Positions 17,339-26,630 of a stretch of DNA of 53,155 nt are shown here, piece by piece. Under the pieces are notes generated by a model. The model had not been told where the DNA came from, did not search any database, and saw only the letters and a list, made by a program, of their open reading frames with translations. Positions within the stretch are counted from its first letter, which is position 1; every line of letters begins with the position of its first letter. The position numbers and the translations under genes are program-made. This DNA comes from Lentisphaerota bacterium (GTDB taxonomy: Bacteria; Verrucomicrobiota; Lentisphaeria; Victivallales; Victivallaceae): the NCBI GenBank assembly GCA_015061775.1, contig SUVY01000012.1, positions 1-53,155 of the forward strand, in the 5' to 3' direction.

Positions 17339-18301
17339 TTATTCAACAGGGGGCTTGCGGACACTTTGACGCTCGATCAGCTGGAACGGTACCAGTCCTC
17401 CCTGCGGCTGTATCTGGTTGTGGCAGGCTGATACTATCTGGCTCGCCGCCATTTTGGATATCTGCTCGAAATTTTGACGTACAGCCGTTATCGGTGGAGA
17501 GAAACAGGCATTTGCGTAATTATCCTCCAAACCCATAAGCGATATATCCTCCGGAATTCTTTTTCCTGCCGCTTTGAGCAGGTGTCCGAGATTCACTGCA
17601 AATGTTTCACTGGCACAAAAACAGCTGTCTGCACCCGAGTCCAGAATGACCGGTATGTTTTTTTCGATCTCTGCAGCATGGATCTCCAAGTGCAAAGCAT
17701 CATAATCCTGACCGTTTTCATGGCAGAATTGCCGGAATACCGCCAGCCGCTCCGCCGCATCGGTAACATGGCTTATATCGGATGTTGAGATATAAAAGAT
17801 TTTCCTGCATCCCCGGTCATGCAGGTAGGTCAATGCAAGTCTGATTCCCTGCAAGTTGTCCGACTTGATGTTGGGTATATTTTCCATAGGATTTGCCAGG
17901 GCATTGAGTGTTATGGTCGGTATGGAAAATTTCTGCGGAAGGATTTTTCCAAATCCATCTTTCCATACCAGTGAGATGATTCCGTCAAACATGTGGTCTC
18001 CGAGGATGGCGATATCCGCTTCGGATACTATCATCAAACGAAATCCACGCTGATGAAGTTCTGCTTCAAGGCACGGCAGAAGGCAGTCCAGATATCCCCT
18101 GAATGACAGATAGGGAACTATTATCGCGATACTGCCTTTTTCGTGTACCGGAAGTGTATATCCCTGAGTCTGGGCAACGCGGAGCACTTCGCGTCTGGTA
18201 CTCACGCTGACGTTGGGGTGTCCGGATAACGCACGATGCACCGTTGACGGAGCAAGATTGAGCTCCGCTGCCAGCTTTTTGATAGATATTTTTTTGCTCA
18301 T
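17339..18301 (-). CDS. LacI-family transcriptional regulator
   Basis: 320 aa from the ATG at 18301. The helix-turn-helix is at residues 1-50 (SIKKLAAELNLAPSTVHRALSGHPNVS...TRREVLRVAQTQGY), followed by the periplasmic-binding-like sensor (SIAIIVP..., FDGIISL, RLALTYLHDRGCRKIFYIS, PEDISLMGLEDN). The family responds to sugars. The ATG is 4 bp after the serine hydrolase stop, so the two genes form an operon that diverges from the GH5-like cluster at 19922. The ribosome site is weak, consistent with coupling to the upstream gene. It is the likely regulator of the plus-strand cluster. The 270 bp upstream of window position 17338 (17069-17338) hold nothing I can support. Confidence 0.9.
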   Translation of the reverse strand: MSKKISIKKLAAELNLAPSTVHRALSGHPNVSVSTRREVLRVAQTQGYTLPVHEKGSIAIIVPYLSFRGYLDCLLPCLEAELHQRGFRLMIVSEADIAILGDHMFDGIISLVWKDGFGKILPQKFSIPTITLNALANPMENIPNIKSDNLQGIRLALTYLHDRGCRKIFYISTSDISHVTDAAERLAVFRQFCHENGQDYDALHLEIHAAEIEKNIPVILDSGADSCFCASETFAVNLGHLLKAAGKRIPEDISLMGLEDNYANACFSPPITAVRQNFEQISKMAASQIVSACHNQIQPQGGLVPFQLIERQSVRKPPVE

Positions 18302-18305
18302 TATA

Positions 18306-19718
18306 TCAATATTTTTTTGCAGAAGATAAAACAAATGCCGGCTTGAGCGGTCGGAAACAACTGCAAAGTGACTCATGTTTCACCGGTTTTTCCGGATTTG
18401 AAAAATCGATTGTCCAGACATCACGGTAAATTCCGTCGCGAATAAAACTTGAGATTTTCAGAACATCAGCATCTTCCCATACAGCAAACGCCGCCACGGG
18501 ATGCGGACGCGCATCTGTCAGTTGAATGACGGAAAATTCAAAATGTCCAAATCCCGCTCTCAACTGCTCAATTCCGTTGACGGTGTAAAAAGTAAGGGCG
18601 CACGAATTCTCGTTGCCGATAACTTCGCATTTCTGTATTCCTGCTCTGTTTTCTTCAAATTTAAAGCATACATTTACCGTCTTTTTTGCAACGGAGTTTT
18701 CCGGAGGCTGTATTTTGAACTCATTTGTATATTCCTGCAATTTGCGGTATGCCTGCGGGTTTTCCGGCAAGGGAGATGAATTCAAATACGGTAAGAGTTC
18801 CTGCCAGAATACATCCAGTAATTTCTGCATATCTGAAAGACACGATGTCACGGATATGCACAAATCATACTCTTCCAGAACCAGAGCCAGCTGTCCGGCT
18901 GCGCCGTCTCCGCGATATCCGTGCCGGGAGACCCAGAACTGATATCCATAGCCCTGCTGCCAGTCAGGAAGTGTATTCATGGAGTTATCTGCGTGTTTCG
19001 TGGTCGCCGCCGCAAGGTAGTCCTCAGGAATGATCTGTTTTCCGTTCCATTTTCCGCGCTGCAGCAGAAGATAAGAGAATTTAGCCAGATCATCTGTGGT
19101 GAGAGATAAGCCCCAGCCGCCAAGATTGATGCCTTGCGGACAGCACTCCCATATTCCCGAAACTATCTGCAGCGGCTTGAACAGCCTCGGAATCAAATAC
19201 TCCCGTACATTCTCTTTTGTGACTTTTCTGATCACCGCCGCCAGCATATATGTCGCGCCTGAATTGTAAGTGAAAGTTATTCCGGGTTCTGTATCCAGCG
19301 GCGAAGAGAGAAATGCTTTGATATAATCCTGCTGACCGAACATATATTTTGTGGAACACACCAGATGTCCTGAGCGCATGGTGAGCAAATCTTCGAGCGA
19401 CACCTCAAGCATCCTTTTATCGGTCACGCACTCAGCGTATTCCGGAAAAAAAGTTATCAGTTTGTCGGTGATTTTCAACAATCCTTCCGCCTGAGCGAGA
19501 CCTACGGCGCACGAGGTGAAACTTTTGCTCAATGAAAAAAGCTGATGCGGAGTTTCCCGTTTATAAGGATATTGCCAACTCTCCAAAACAGAATGTCCGC
19601 TGCGCAAGATGATGATGCTGTTGATATACTCCAGTTCTTTGAGTTTTTTCATCACCTTCAGAAGAGTCTCTGAGCTTATACCCTTTGATTCCGGAGACGC
19701 TTTGGGAAAACCGTGCAT
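18306..19718 (-). CDS. Serine hydrolase of the beta-lactamase/class C penicillin-binding family
   Basis: 470 aa from the ATG at 19718 (GAGAGG 9 nt upstream). SxxK is SLSK (about residues 70-73) and the Y-x-N/S motif is YNSGA (about 150), with GGWGLSLTTDDLAKFSYLLL beyond, the usual pattern of secreted esterases and beta-lactamase-like enzymes. No clear signal peptide is visible. The C-terminal 150 residues form an extra beta-rich domain. In a glycan cluster an ester-removing role is plausible, but the substrate is unknown. Cotranscribed with the LacI gene. Confidence 0.85.
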   Translation of the reverse strand: MHGFPKASPESKGISSETLLKVMKKLKELEYINSIIILRSGHSVLESWQYPYKRETPHQLFSLSKSFTSCAVGLAQAEGLLKITDKLITFFPEYAECVTDKRMLEVSLEDLLTMRSGHLVCSTKYMFGQQDYIKAFLSSPLDTEPGITFTYNSGATYMLAAVIRKVTKENVREYLIPRLFKPLQIVSGIWECCPQGINLGGWGLSLTTDDLAKFSYLLLQRGKWNGKQIIPEDYLAAATTKHADNSMNTLPDWQQGYGYQFWVSRHGYRGDGAAGQLALVLEEYDLCISVTSCLSDMQKLLDVFWQELLPYLNSSPLPENPQAYRKLQEYTNEFKIQPPENSVAKKTVNVCFKFEENRAGIQKCEVIGNENSCALTFYTVNGIEQLRAGFGHFEFSVIQLTDARPHPVAAFAVWEDADVLKISSFIRDGIYRDVWTIDFSNPEKPVKHESLCSCFRPLKPAFVLSSAKKY

Positions 19719-19788
19719 ATATATCAACCTCTCTTTTTGAAATCATAAAACCTATCAAATACTCTGATACCGGCAACATATACCGTTT

Positions 19789-19817
19789 AATTTACCTCGC
19801 AAACTGGAATTTTTCAA
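19789..19817 (-). promoter_or_regulatory. Candidate promoter of the serine hydrolase-LacI operon
   Basis: Minus strand: -35 TTGAAA (19817-19812), 17-bp spacer, -10 TAAATT (19794-19789). Confidence 0.5.
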
Positions 19818-19836
19818 ATTTCATTCCAAAAATTCC
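19806..19836. promoter_or_regulatory. 9-bp inverted repeat, candidate operator
   Basis: GGAATTTTT (19806-19814) and AAAAATTCC (19828-19836) are perfect complements 13 bp apart. They overlap the -35 of the LacI/serine hydrolase promoter and lie 23 bp upstream of the divergent GH5 promoter, a suitable place for the LacI-type repressor. Confidence 0.35.
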
Positions 19837-19858
19837 ATAAAGAAAAAGTCAAAAAAGC

Positions 19859-19887
19859 TTGCAGTGTTGCCGTTTATTCAGTAAATT
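19859..19887 (+). promoter_or_regulatory. Candidate promoter of the plus-strand glycan cluster
   Basis: -35 TTGCAG (19859-19864), 17-bp spacer, -10 TAAATT (19882-19887), 35 bp upstream of the GH5-like start codon. Confidence 0.5.
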
Positions 19888-19921
19888 ATTTGATGGAAGA
19901 TATCTTGGAAAGGAGTTTTTT

Positions 19922-21745
19922 ATGCAATATTTGCCGGGCGCAAATGATTTTCTTATGGGATGCAACTACTGGTCAAGCGAAGCCGGGATCAGTATGTGGA
20001 ACAAGTGGTCTCTGGAAGCTGTTGAAAAAGATTTTGCCGCACTCAAAGAATCGGGAATGAATTGCGTGCGTCTGTTTCCGCTCTGGTCAGATTTTCAGCC
20101 GGTGATGTCGGCTTGCGGATGCAATGGAAAACATGTGGAATTCATTATGACTGACGGTTCTCCGCTGCCGGAAAACGGTCTCGCCCACTGGGGTTTGAGC
20201 GAAGTTATGATGGAGCGTTTCCGCAAGACCGCCGATCTTGCCCTGAAATACGATCTCAAACTGATCGTCGCCCTGCTGACCGGATGGATGAGCGGAGCAT
20301 TGTTCACCCCCCCGGCATTGAACGGCAAAAATCTCTTCAGCGACCCCGATGCGCTTTATCTGGAAACTCTTTTCCTTCGCGGTTTCGTTTCTGAAATGAA
20401 AGATCATCCTGCGATCATCGCCTGGGAACCGGGCAATGAATGTAACTGCCTGTCAACCTGTCAGGATCCGGTCGTGAGCTGGAACTGGATGAATCTTATC
20501 GTTTCCACAATAAAACTTGCCGACCCGTCGAGACCGGTGTATTCCGGAATGCACGGCTCCACCATAGATCAGAAAAGCTGCTGGAACCAGAAAATACTCG
20601 GAGAACTCACTGATTCATTGACCACTCACCCCTATCCGACTTTCACAAAGTTCTGCGGAAAGAGTGCCCTCAATACTATTCCTGCAGTCTATCACGCGAC
20701 TGCTGAAACACTCTATTATCAGGGTTCCGGAAAACCCGCTTTCGTTGAAGAAATCGGTTCGCTCGGTCCCGAATTCATCGCCGATGAGCGCACCGAAGAG
20801 TATTTGCGGAAGGTTCTTTACTCGGCATACGCTCACGGCTTGGGAGGCGTTTTGTGGTGGTGCGGTTTTGCGTTTGAAAAATGCTCAGAGCAGCTTCCTT
20901 ACCGCTGGATAGCCCTTGAACGCAATCTCGGAGCTTTGGACGCTGACCGCAAGCCGCTCGGAGCTGCCCGCGCCATGAAACGTTTCAGCGATGAGATAAA
21001 GCAGCTGCCTTTTGATAAATTGCCTGCCCGCAAAGTTGATTGTCAAATCATTTCCACAGTTTACGACAAGGACTCGGCGTGGAAAGCGGCATACGGCAGT
21101 TTCATTTTGAGCACTCAGGCGGGATTTGAAGCTGATTACTGCAATATTGCCTCACGCGATGCTCTTGGGGAGTCAAAATTCTATCTGGTTCCCAGTATCA
21201 GCGGCTTCCATGTGATGCCGCTTGCCAAATATCGTATGCTGCTCGACGCCGCGAAAAACGGAGCGGCAGTCTGCTTCACTTCCGGAAACGGAATGCTCCA
21301 GCCGTTCTGTTCGGAGTTCGGCTGCCGCATAGATTACACAGCTCAGATTCCGTCAAAAACGGTTTTTACGATCGACGGTTATGATGATGAGTTTACCGTT
21401 GAGTCTCCGGTCACCAGACATTTGCTTGAAAACGGCTGTGAAGTCCACGGAAGAGACGTTGAAGGACATCCGGTGCTCATTTCACGCGCTTACGGAAAGG
21501 GCAAACTGATATATCTTGATCTGCCAGTCGAATACGCAGCGATCACTTCGGAGTGCCGACTCTACAAAATTTACCGCAAAATTGCTGAACTCGCCGGAGT
21601 CAACTGTCCGGAAAAGGCTCCTGAAATCGGCATAACACGCCACATCCTGCCCGACGGTGGAGAGATAAAAATATCCATCAATTACGCGGATTACGATGCA
21701 GGCGGATTGAAAGCCGATGAAGTAAAAATAGAAAAAATCTTTTGA
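19922..21745 (+). CDS. GH5/clan A-like glycoside hydrolase
   Basis: 607 aa from the ATG at 19922 (GGAAAGGAG upstream). Residues about 10-330 look like a clan GH-A TIM barrel: GMNCVRLFPLW, HPAIIAWEPGNEC with the probable acid/base E173, and KPAFVEEIGS with the nucleophile E276 or E277. The remaining part includes a beta-galactosidase-like Rossmann segment (YLVPSISGFHVMPLAKYRMLLDAAKNGAAVCF) and a C-terminal beta domain. No signal peptide, so it acts on imported oligosaccharides. The specificity (mannan, cellulose or galactan) cannot be set from sequence alone. First gene of the plus-strand cluster. Confidence 0.85.
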   Translation: MQYLPGANDFLMGCNYWSSEAGISMWNKWSLEAVEKDFAALKESGMNCVRLFPLWSDFQPVMSACGCNGKHVEFIMTDGSPLPENGLAHWGLSEVMMERFRKTADLALKYDLKLIVALLTGWMSGALFTPPALNGKNLFSDPDALYLETLFLRGFVSEMKDHPAIIAWEPGNECNCLSTCQDPVVSWNWMNLIVSTIKLADPSRPVYSGMHGSTIDQKSCWNQKILGELTDSLTTHPYPTFTKFCGKSALNTIPAVYHATAETLYYQGSGKPAFVEEIGSLGPEFIADERTEEYLRKVLYSAYAHGLGGVLWWCGFAFEKCSEQLPYRWIALERNLGALDADRKPLGAARAMKRFSDEIKQLPFDKLPARKVDCQIISTVYDKDSAWKAAYGSFILSTQAGFEADYCNIASRDALGESKFYLVPSISGFHVMPLAKYRMLLDAAKNGAAVCFTSGNGMLQPFCSEFGCRIDYTAQIPSKTVFTIDGYDDEFTVESPVTRHLLENGCEVHGRDVEGHPVLISRAYGKGKLIYLDLPVEYAAITSECRLYKIYRKIAELAGVNCPEKAPEIGITRHILPDGGEIKISINYADYDAGGLKADEVKIEKIF

Positions 21746-21791
21746 ACAATAAAAAAATAGAGAAATCACCCTAAAAAAGGAGATCAGACAA

Positions 21792-22625
21792 ATGAAAAAC
21801 ACTTTACAAAAAAAAGACAAATCTGCCAACCGCCGCCTTGCCTTTACTTTGATAGAACTCCTCGTTGTCATTGCCATCATTGCAATTCTCGCCGCCATAC
21901 TGATGCCTGCACTCCAGCAGTCACGGGCAAGGGCTAAAACGATACAATGTTTGTCCAATCACAAGCAGCAGGGAATATTCATGCACTCATACTCCCAGGA
22001 CAACTCCGGAGCGTTCACCATCTGGGCAGGCGCTGACGGTTTCTGCGGAACAAGTGAAAGAATGTGGCCGGTCATCCTCTACCAGACAAAGTACGCTCCG
22101 GCTGCCCCCTGGTTCATCTGCCCCGGACAGGAAGCCCACAACCTGAAAAAAAATGTAAAACTGTTGTCCGCCGGCGCAGGCAAAAACGGATATGGATACC
22201 GTGTATCATTTATGCTGGCGGACAACTCAACCAGCACAATTTATCCCAACTTCAGAAGTCCCGACGGCTGGGCTATCTACAAAAGAATATACAAACCGGG
22301 AAGCACTTCCACAGTAAACCAGCTTTTACTGCTGCTCAAAAATATCCGCCGCTCTCCATCTCAGATCTATCTTTTTGCCGATACTGTCAATACTGACTCG
22401 GCCAGCCAATATTACAAAAAACAATATAAAGAATTTCAGGAGTATTACTCAAACAACAACCGTATCCACTTCCGTCACAACGGATATGTCAATCTAACCT
22501 TCGCCGACGGTCACGCGGCAAGTCACGATCTTTACGATATGAAACAGCGACATTGCAACGATTACGGCAGCAAAAGCGCAAAATTCTACTACGCCGATGA
22601 GATGGCAAATCCGCTCTCGCTGTAA
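21792..22625 (+). CDS. Pseudopilin-like secreted protein with H-X9-DG motif
   Basis: 277 aa. A 20-residue basic leader is followed by [20 protein letters not shown], a class III signal cleaved by prepilin peptidase. The C-terminal motif [12 protein letters not shown] is H-X9-DG. It is a paralogue of 5894-6610, sharing only the N-terminus and this motif. Ribosome site AAGGAG. It lies 46 bp after the GH5-like gene and 24 bp before the large glycosidase gene. Confidence 0.88.
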   Translation: MKNTLQKKDKSANRRLAFTLIELLVVIAIIAILAAILMPALQQSRARAKTIQCLSNHKQQGIFMHSYSQDNSGAFTIWAGADGFCGTSERMWPVILYQTKYAPAAPWFICPGQEAHNLKKNVKLLSAGAGKNGYGYRVSFMLADNSTSTIYPNFRSPDGWAIYKRIYKPGSTSTVNQLLLLLKNIRRSPSQIYLFADTVNTDSASQYYKKQYKEFQEYYSNNNRIHFRHNGYVNLTFADGHAASHDLYDMKQRHCNDYGSKSAKFYYADEMANPLSL

Positions 22626-22649
22626 ACCGCTTCAGGAAAAACAAACCTT

Positions 22650-25574
22650 ATGAAAAAACATTTTATAAAAAGAATCCTCTCGGTGTCTCTCGCTCTGACG
22701 GCGACAGTATCATCAGCAGGAAATCTTCTGCGCAACTCAAGTTTTGAATTGGGTCAGGAGCGTTACGGAAGCGTGCGCTGTAAAGAGATAACCAGTATCG
22801 ATATCCAATATCCGGGTCCGGAAGCTGAAATCGACTCCACGACTGCCGCTCAGGGAAAAAACTCTCTGAAACTTGAGCTCAAAAAAGCCGAAGAGACGGT
22901 CGGCTGGCGTTTCACCACCCATGAGTTTGACTTGAAGCCGGGAAAAACCTATACCTTTTCCTTTGCCGCCAAAAGTTCCACTCCCGGAAGCAAAATAAAT
23001 TTTATCTGCGGCTCCAACCAGTTTTTCTGGCAATGGCACTCCGGAAAGATTTTCAAGCTGACCGACCAATGGCAGCGGTACAGCATGACGGTAAAAATCC
23101 CTCCGCTCAAAAAAGGACAAACCAAAAACAACGAAAAATTCTGGATGGTGCTCAAAACCGTCACCGACTGCACAGTCTGGCTTGATGCGCTCAATCTCGA
23201 AGAGGGCAAATCCGCAGAGTGGAAACCCGCAGCTCCTTGCGAAAGCGTGGTAAGTGTTCCGGATATACTCGTTGATAAAGATAGCGTTACCGCAAAGGTA
23301 AGTGCTGTTTCCTACGATGCAGACTGTTCTTTTACTGCAAATTTGAAACTTGATTTTATTTCTCCTGCAAAAAAAATCTCGGAACGCAAGGTTGATTTCA
23401 AACTGAAAAAAGGCGAAGCACAGTCTGTGAATGTCGTTCTCAGCAAAATTCCGTATGGAGCATACAAAATCAGCACTATTCCGGGAGTTACCGAACACAC
23501 CTTTGTCCGCGTCCACGACAACAAGGCGGTCTTCGGTTCCGGTTTCCAGCTCGGTTTGATATCGGCAGCCCTCGAAAGCACCCAAGAGTACAACGCTCCT
23601 GACGGAGTGCACCTTTTCTGGAATTCCGTCTTCGGAAAACCAGGAGAGCTCGGTAAAAAACTGCGCCTTGCCGGTATCACATGGAACAATCCATGGGGAG
23701 GTATCTCCAGCAGCAGGATAAGCGTTTTGCAGCCTGAAAAAGGCAAATTCGACTGGCTCCGTACCGATTTGCAGATAGCCAATGCAAAAAAGGTAAACCT
23801 CAGACCTGCGTTTGCCATAGCCACCCAAAGTCTTCTCGTCAACCGCGCTGGAAAAGATCAGGGCAAAATGGTTGCACAATGGTTGAGAAATACCGACCGT
23901 TTCGGCAAGCCGGAAGGTCAGCAGCTCGGCAGATGGAACAAATTCAAAATCGTTCTTCCTCCGGCGCAGATCATCGCAGATCACATAAAGGCGATGGTGC
24001 AGAAATATCCCAATGAATTTGAATACTTTATGATATTTGCAGAATACAACGGCTATATGACCGATGAGATGATCATCGAGTATGCCAAAGCTATCGAGCC
24101 AGTCATAAGGAAATATTCTCCGCAAACCAAGTTCATCGCCTACAACCCCACCGGAGACTTCAACGGCAGAGTGGCAAACTCCTATGCCAATCTGATAAAA
24201 GCAGGAGCTGGAAAATACACTCACGCGTATGCGTTCCACCCCTACGATACTCCGATGGATAACAGTCCTGCTCCGGCACATCACGCCATACGTGAAATCA
24301 AGAAAACGTTCCGTGAGGCAGGTGTTGACAAAGAACTCTGGAACACTGAGGTTTACTACCTCCATCCGATAAGAAAAGACAACTACAATTATGAGGCGGC
24401 TGCCATCACAAGACGTCTTGCTATCGATATGGGTGAAGGAGTCCGGGCATCTTCTCCGCTGCCGTACCGTGCTGCGCTTTTCAATAACAATATAACTCCG
24501 TGCTGTACTTACAACAGTGCGGCGAGAGAGCCCAATGAGAAGTTTGCGGCGTACAATGCCGCCGGATATTTCCTGAACGGAGCCGTACCGGTTTCCACGC
24601 TGGAAAACAACTCCATTCTGGGCTACACCTTCAAAAAACACGGCAAGTATTACTCCGTCCTCTGGAGCAAAAGCGGCAAAACATTCGTCACGCTCAAAGG
24701 AAATCCCAAAATTTATGATTTCTACGGCAATCCGCTGAAAGTGAAGCTCAAATGCCATCTGGTCAACCGTGAGCCGCTCTTCATGGACTGGGGAAAAATC
24801 AATCCGGCAAAAATCCTTTCTCAGGGAGTCTTTGCAGGACAGAATGATTTTATTCCCTCCGACCTCAAACGCGTTCCCGGAGGAATCGGTCTGCGTCTGC
24901 GCAATGAGTCCGGAAGGAAGCTCGGCGGCTCTCTGCGTCTTGTCTCCCCGTACATCGCTGGAGCCGCCGTTGCTGAATTTGCTCCGTTTGACAACGAAAC
25001 AACCGTCATTGTTCCGGCAGAGATCAAACCGGATGCTCCGGAAATATTTGAGGTAAAAATCAACCTGAGCGGACATGAAAGGCTATTTTCAACAAAGAGA
25101 ACTTTCAACAATGTCCCGGTGTTGAAACCCGGTCAGGAATACAAGCTGGGCAACAACTCCTTTACCGTCCGCAGCAAAGATGGAGTGCTGACCGTGGATA
25201 TACAAATTCCGGAGTGTTCCAGAAAGTCCGGAGAACACATCTGGGAAGGCGATTGTGTGGAAATCTACATAGATTCTGACCCGCTTGCCGGAAATACCGA
25301 CAACATGAGTTTGTACCACTCCGGAGTATCACAGTCCATCATCAGTCTCGCCCGTGACGGAAAAAATGTGCAAGTCGCAGAAATATACGGTAAACGCGGT
25401 CTCAAAGCCGACGTCATCACCGGAGTCAAAGTCCGTGCAACAGCTCCGGTGCAAGCCCAATACATCCACTTCAATATCGGAATCCGCAACAACAATAAAT
25501 ACAACGTCCTGCGTGGAAAACAGAACTTCAAAAACCGTTCTCAATTCGTTATGATCGACCTTGAGAAAAAGTGA
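22650..25574 (+). CDS. Large secreted glycosidase with carbohydrate-binding domains
   Basis: 974 aa. Signal peptide (RILSVSLALTATVSSA). Residues about 22-190 form a CBM4/9-like jelly roll (NLLRNSSFELG... LKLELKKAE... GKTYTFSFAAKSS). Residues about 300-640 look like a clan GH-A barrel: LRLAGITWNNPWG, FEYFMIFAEYNG (possible acid/base Glu), AYAFHPYDTP, and ELWNTEVYY (possible nucleophile Glu). The C-terminal segment (WEGDCVEIYIDSDPLAGN) resembles CBM9-type carbohydrate or cellobiose-binding domains. A GH39-like assignment is possible but not certain. It probably works outside the cytoplasm on a polymer whose fragments go to the GH5-like enzyme. Confidence 0.82.
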   Translation: MKKHFIKRILSVSLALTATVSSAGNLLRNSSFELGQERYGSVRCKEITSIDIQYPGPEAEIDSTTAAQGKNSLKLELKKAEETVGWRFTTHEFDLKPGKTYTFSFAAKSSTPGSKINFICGSNQFFWQWHSGKIFKLTDQWQRYSMTVKIPPLKKGQTKNNEKFWMVLKTVTDCTVWLDALNLEEGKSAEWKPAAPCESVVSVPDILVDKDSVTAKVSAVSYDADCSFTANLKLDFISPAKKISERKVDFKLKKGEAQSVNVVLSKIPYGAYKISTIPGVTEHTFVRVHDNKAVFGSGFQLGLISAALESTQEYNAPDGVHLFWNSVFGKPGELGKKLRLAGITWNNPWGGISSSRISVLQPEKGKFDWLRTDLQIANAKKVNLRPAFAIATQSLLVNRAGKDQGKMVAQWLRNTDRFGKPEGQQLGRWNKFKIVLPPAQIIADHIKAMVQKYPNEFEYFMIFAEYNGYMTDEMIIEYAKAIEPVIRKYSPQTKFIAYNPTGDFNGRVANSYANLIKAGAGKYTHAYAFHPYDTPMDNSPAPAHHAIREIKKTFREAGVDKELWNTEVYYLHPIRKDNYNYEAAAITRRLAIDMGEGVRASSPLPYRAALFNNNITPCCTYNSAAREPNEKFAAYNAAGYFLNGAVPVSTLENNSILGYTFKKHGKYYSVLWSKSGKTFVTLKGNPKIYDFYGNPLKVKLKCHLVNREPLFMDWGKINPAKILSQGVFAGQNDFIPSDLKRVPGGIGLRLRNESGRKLGGSLRLVSPYIAGAAVAEFAPFDNETTVIVPAEIKPDAPEIFEVKINLSGHERLFSTKRTFNNVPVLKPGQEYKLGNNSFTVRSKDGVLTVDIQIPECSRKSGEHIWEGDCVEIYIDSDPLAGNTDNMSLYHSGVSQSIISLARDGKNVQVAEIYGKRGLKADVITGVKVRATAPVQAQYIHFNIGIRNNNKYNVLRGKQNFKNRSQFVMIDLEKK

Positions 25575-25581
25575 GTAAAAG

Positions 25582-26430
25582 ATGAAAATTTCAGTTATAA
25601 TTCTCTCCTTGCTGTGTTCCGCCGCAGCGTTTGCCGGTAAAAGTATCGCGTTTACCACCGTTCCGGACAAATCGCTTCTGACGCCGCAAAAAGCGTTGAC
25701 CGGATTGCAGATACGTCCTGAAAATACCGATAAGTGCAAGTTTTACCGTATATCCATGCAGATAAAGGCAACACATCCGGGAGAGATAAGCTCCCGCATC
25801 GCCGTCGGCAAAAAGTCTTCGTGGGAAAATATCTGCGTTCCGGACACAGAGTGGAACACCGTTTACCGCTATGTTTCTCCGGGGGAAGCATGGACTTACA
25901 AAGCCAGCGTAAAAAACAAAGCCTTCTCTTTCTGCGTCAGAGATATAAAGGTCGAAGAGCTGGACGACAACGACTTGACAGCCAATTTGCTTCCTCATCT
26001 CGACAACTGCGGATGGCACAGCGTGTGGAGCAAACTGAAGGCAAAAACAGAACTGGTAAAAAGCGATGACTCCCCTTTCGGAAGAAACATTTTTTCCGCC
26101 GAGATCAACGCCAATACCGGATATCCGGCGACCCTTGCGATCCCGGCAGTTCCCGGATGTACTTTGGTGCTCGAGATATGGGTCAAGGGTGAGCCTGATG
26201 ATGTCTGGAACGCTACCGTCTCACGCCGCGGAACCAAGAAGCTTCCCCTGAAAGCAGAGTGGCGCAGATATGAAATCAAATACAAAATCTCTCCGAAAAC
26301 CGCTCCCGGCACGGAGTCTCTTGTCTTCTGGAAACAGAAAAACAAGAAAAAATTGACTTGCACCATCGCGCAAATAAAAGCATATTATGAAAAGGATCTG
26401 TTCCCGACAAAGGTAGGTAAAAGTAAATAA
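25582..26430 (+). CDS. Small secreted protein, carbohydrate-binding-like, C-terminus from repeat
   Basis: 282 aa with a signal peptide (SVIILSLLCSAAAFA). I recognise no catalytic family. The pattern of beta-strand segments (LEIWVKGEPDDVWNATV, EWRRYEIKYKI) resembles a CBM4/9-type jelly roll, as in the neighbouring glycosidase. It follows that gene by 7 bp. The last residues (about LFPTKVGKSK) and the stop codon lie inside the full repeat copy beginning at 26399, so the original C-terminus has been replaced or extended by about ten residues. Confidence 0.75.
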   Translation: MKISVIILSLLCSAAAFAGKSIAFTTVPDKSLLTPQKALTGLQIRPENTDKCKFYRISMQIKATHPGEISSRIAVGKKSSWENICVPDTEWNTVYRYVSPGEAWTYKASVKNKAFSFCVRDIKVEELDDNDLTANLLPHLDNCGWHSVWSKLKAKTELVKSDDSPFGRNIFSAEINANTGYPATLAIPAVPGCTLVLEIWVKGEPDDVWNATVSRRGTKKLPLKAEWRRYEIKYKISPKTAPGTESLVFWKQKNKKKLTCTIAQIKAYYEKDLFPTKVGKSK

Positions 26431-26586
26431 AAAAGTTTTTTCGCTTTTCTTGAAAGGGTGAGATCCGCCGTCGCCAAGGCTATGGCGGGACAAGGGGACA
26501 AGAATAACGAAGCCGACGTTCGGCTTCTTTTCTCGCGAAAAGAAGTTTTCCCGCTTTCCCCGCATCATCTCCCCATATCGGGAACA
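26399..26586 (+). repeat. Full copy A of dispersed TIR repeat
   Basis: 188 bp bounded by TGTTCCCGA and TCGGGAACA, a perfect 9-bp terminal inverted repeat. Inside: an A/T-rich left arm, a hairpin AAGCCGA-cg-TTCGGCTT followed by CTTTTC, and a second hairpin CTTCTTTTC-tcgc-GAAAAGAAG. Nearly identical to copy B (50032-50220). No ORF of its own and no transposase nearby. Confidence 0.9.
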
Positions 26587-26630
26587 AAGCTTATGAAAAA
26601 TAAGATCTATAATTCAGGAATAACCGTAAA

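Noticed and set aside
22737-25076. Long minus-strand open frame of 779 codons opposite the large glycosidase gene
   Set aside because: It is an antisense shadow of a well-supported gene with signal peptide and domains on the plus strand; its own translation shows no family features and is rich in Phe and Val as expected for a shadow.
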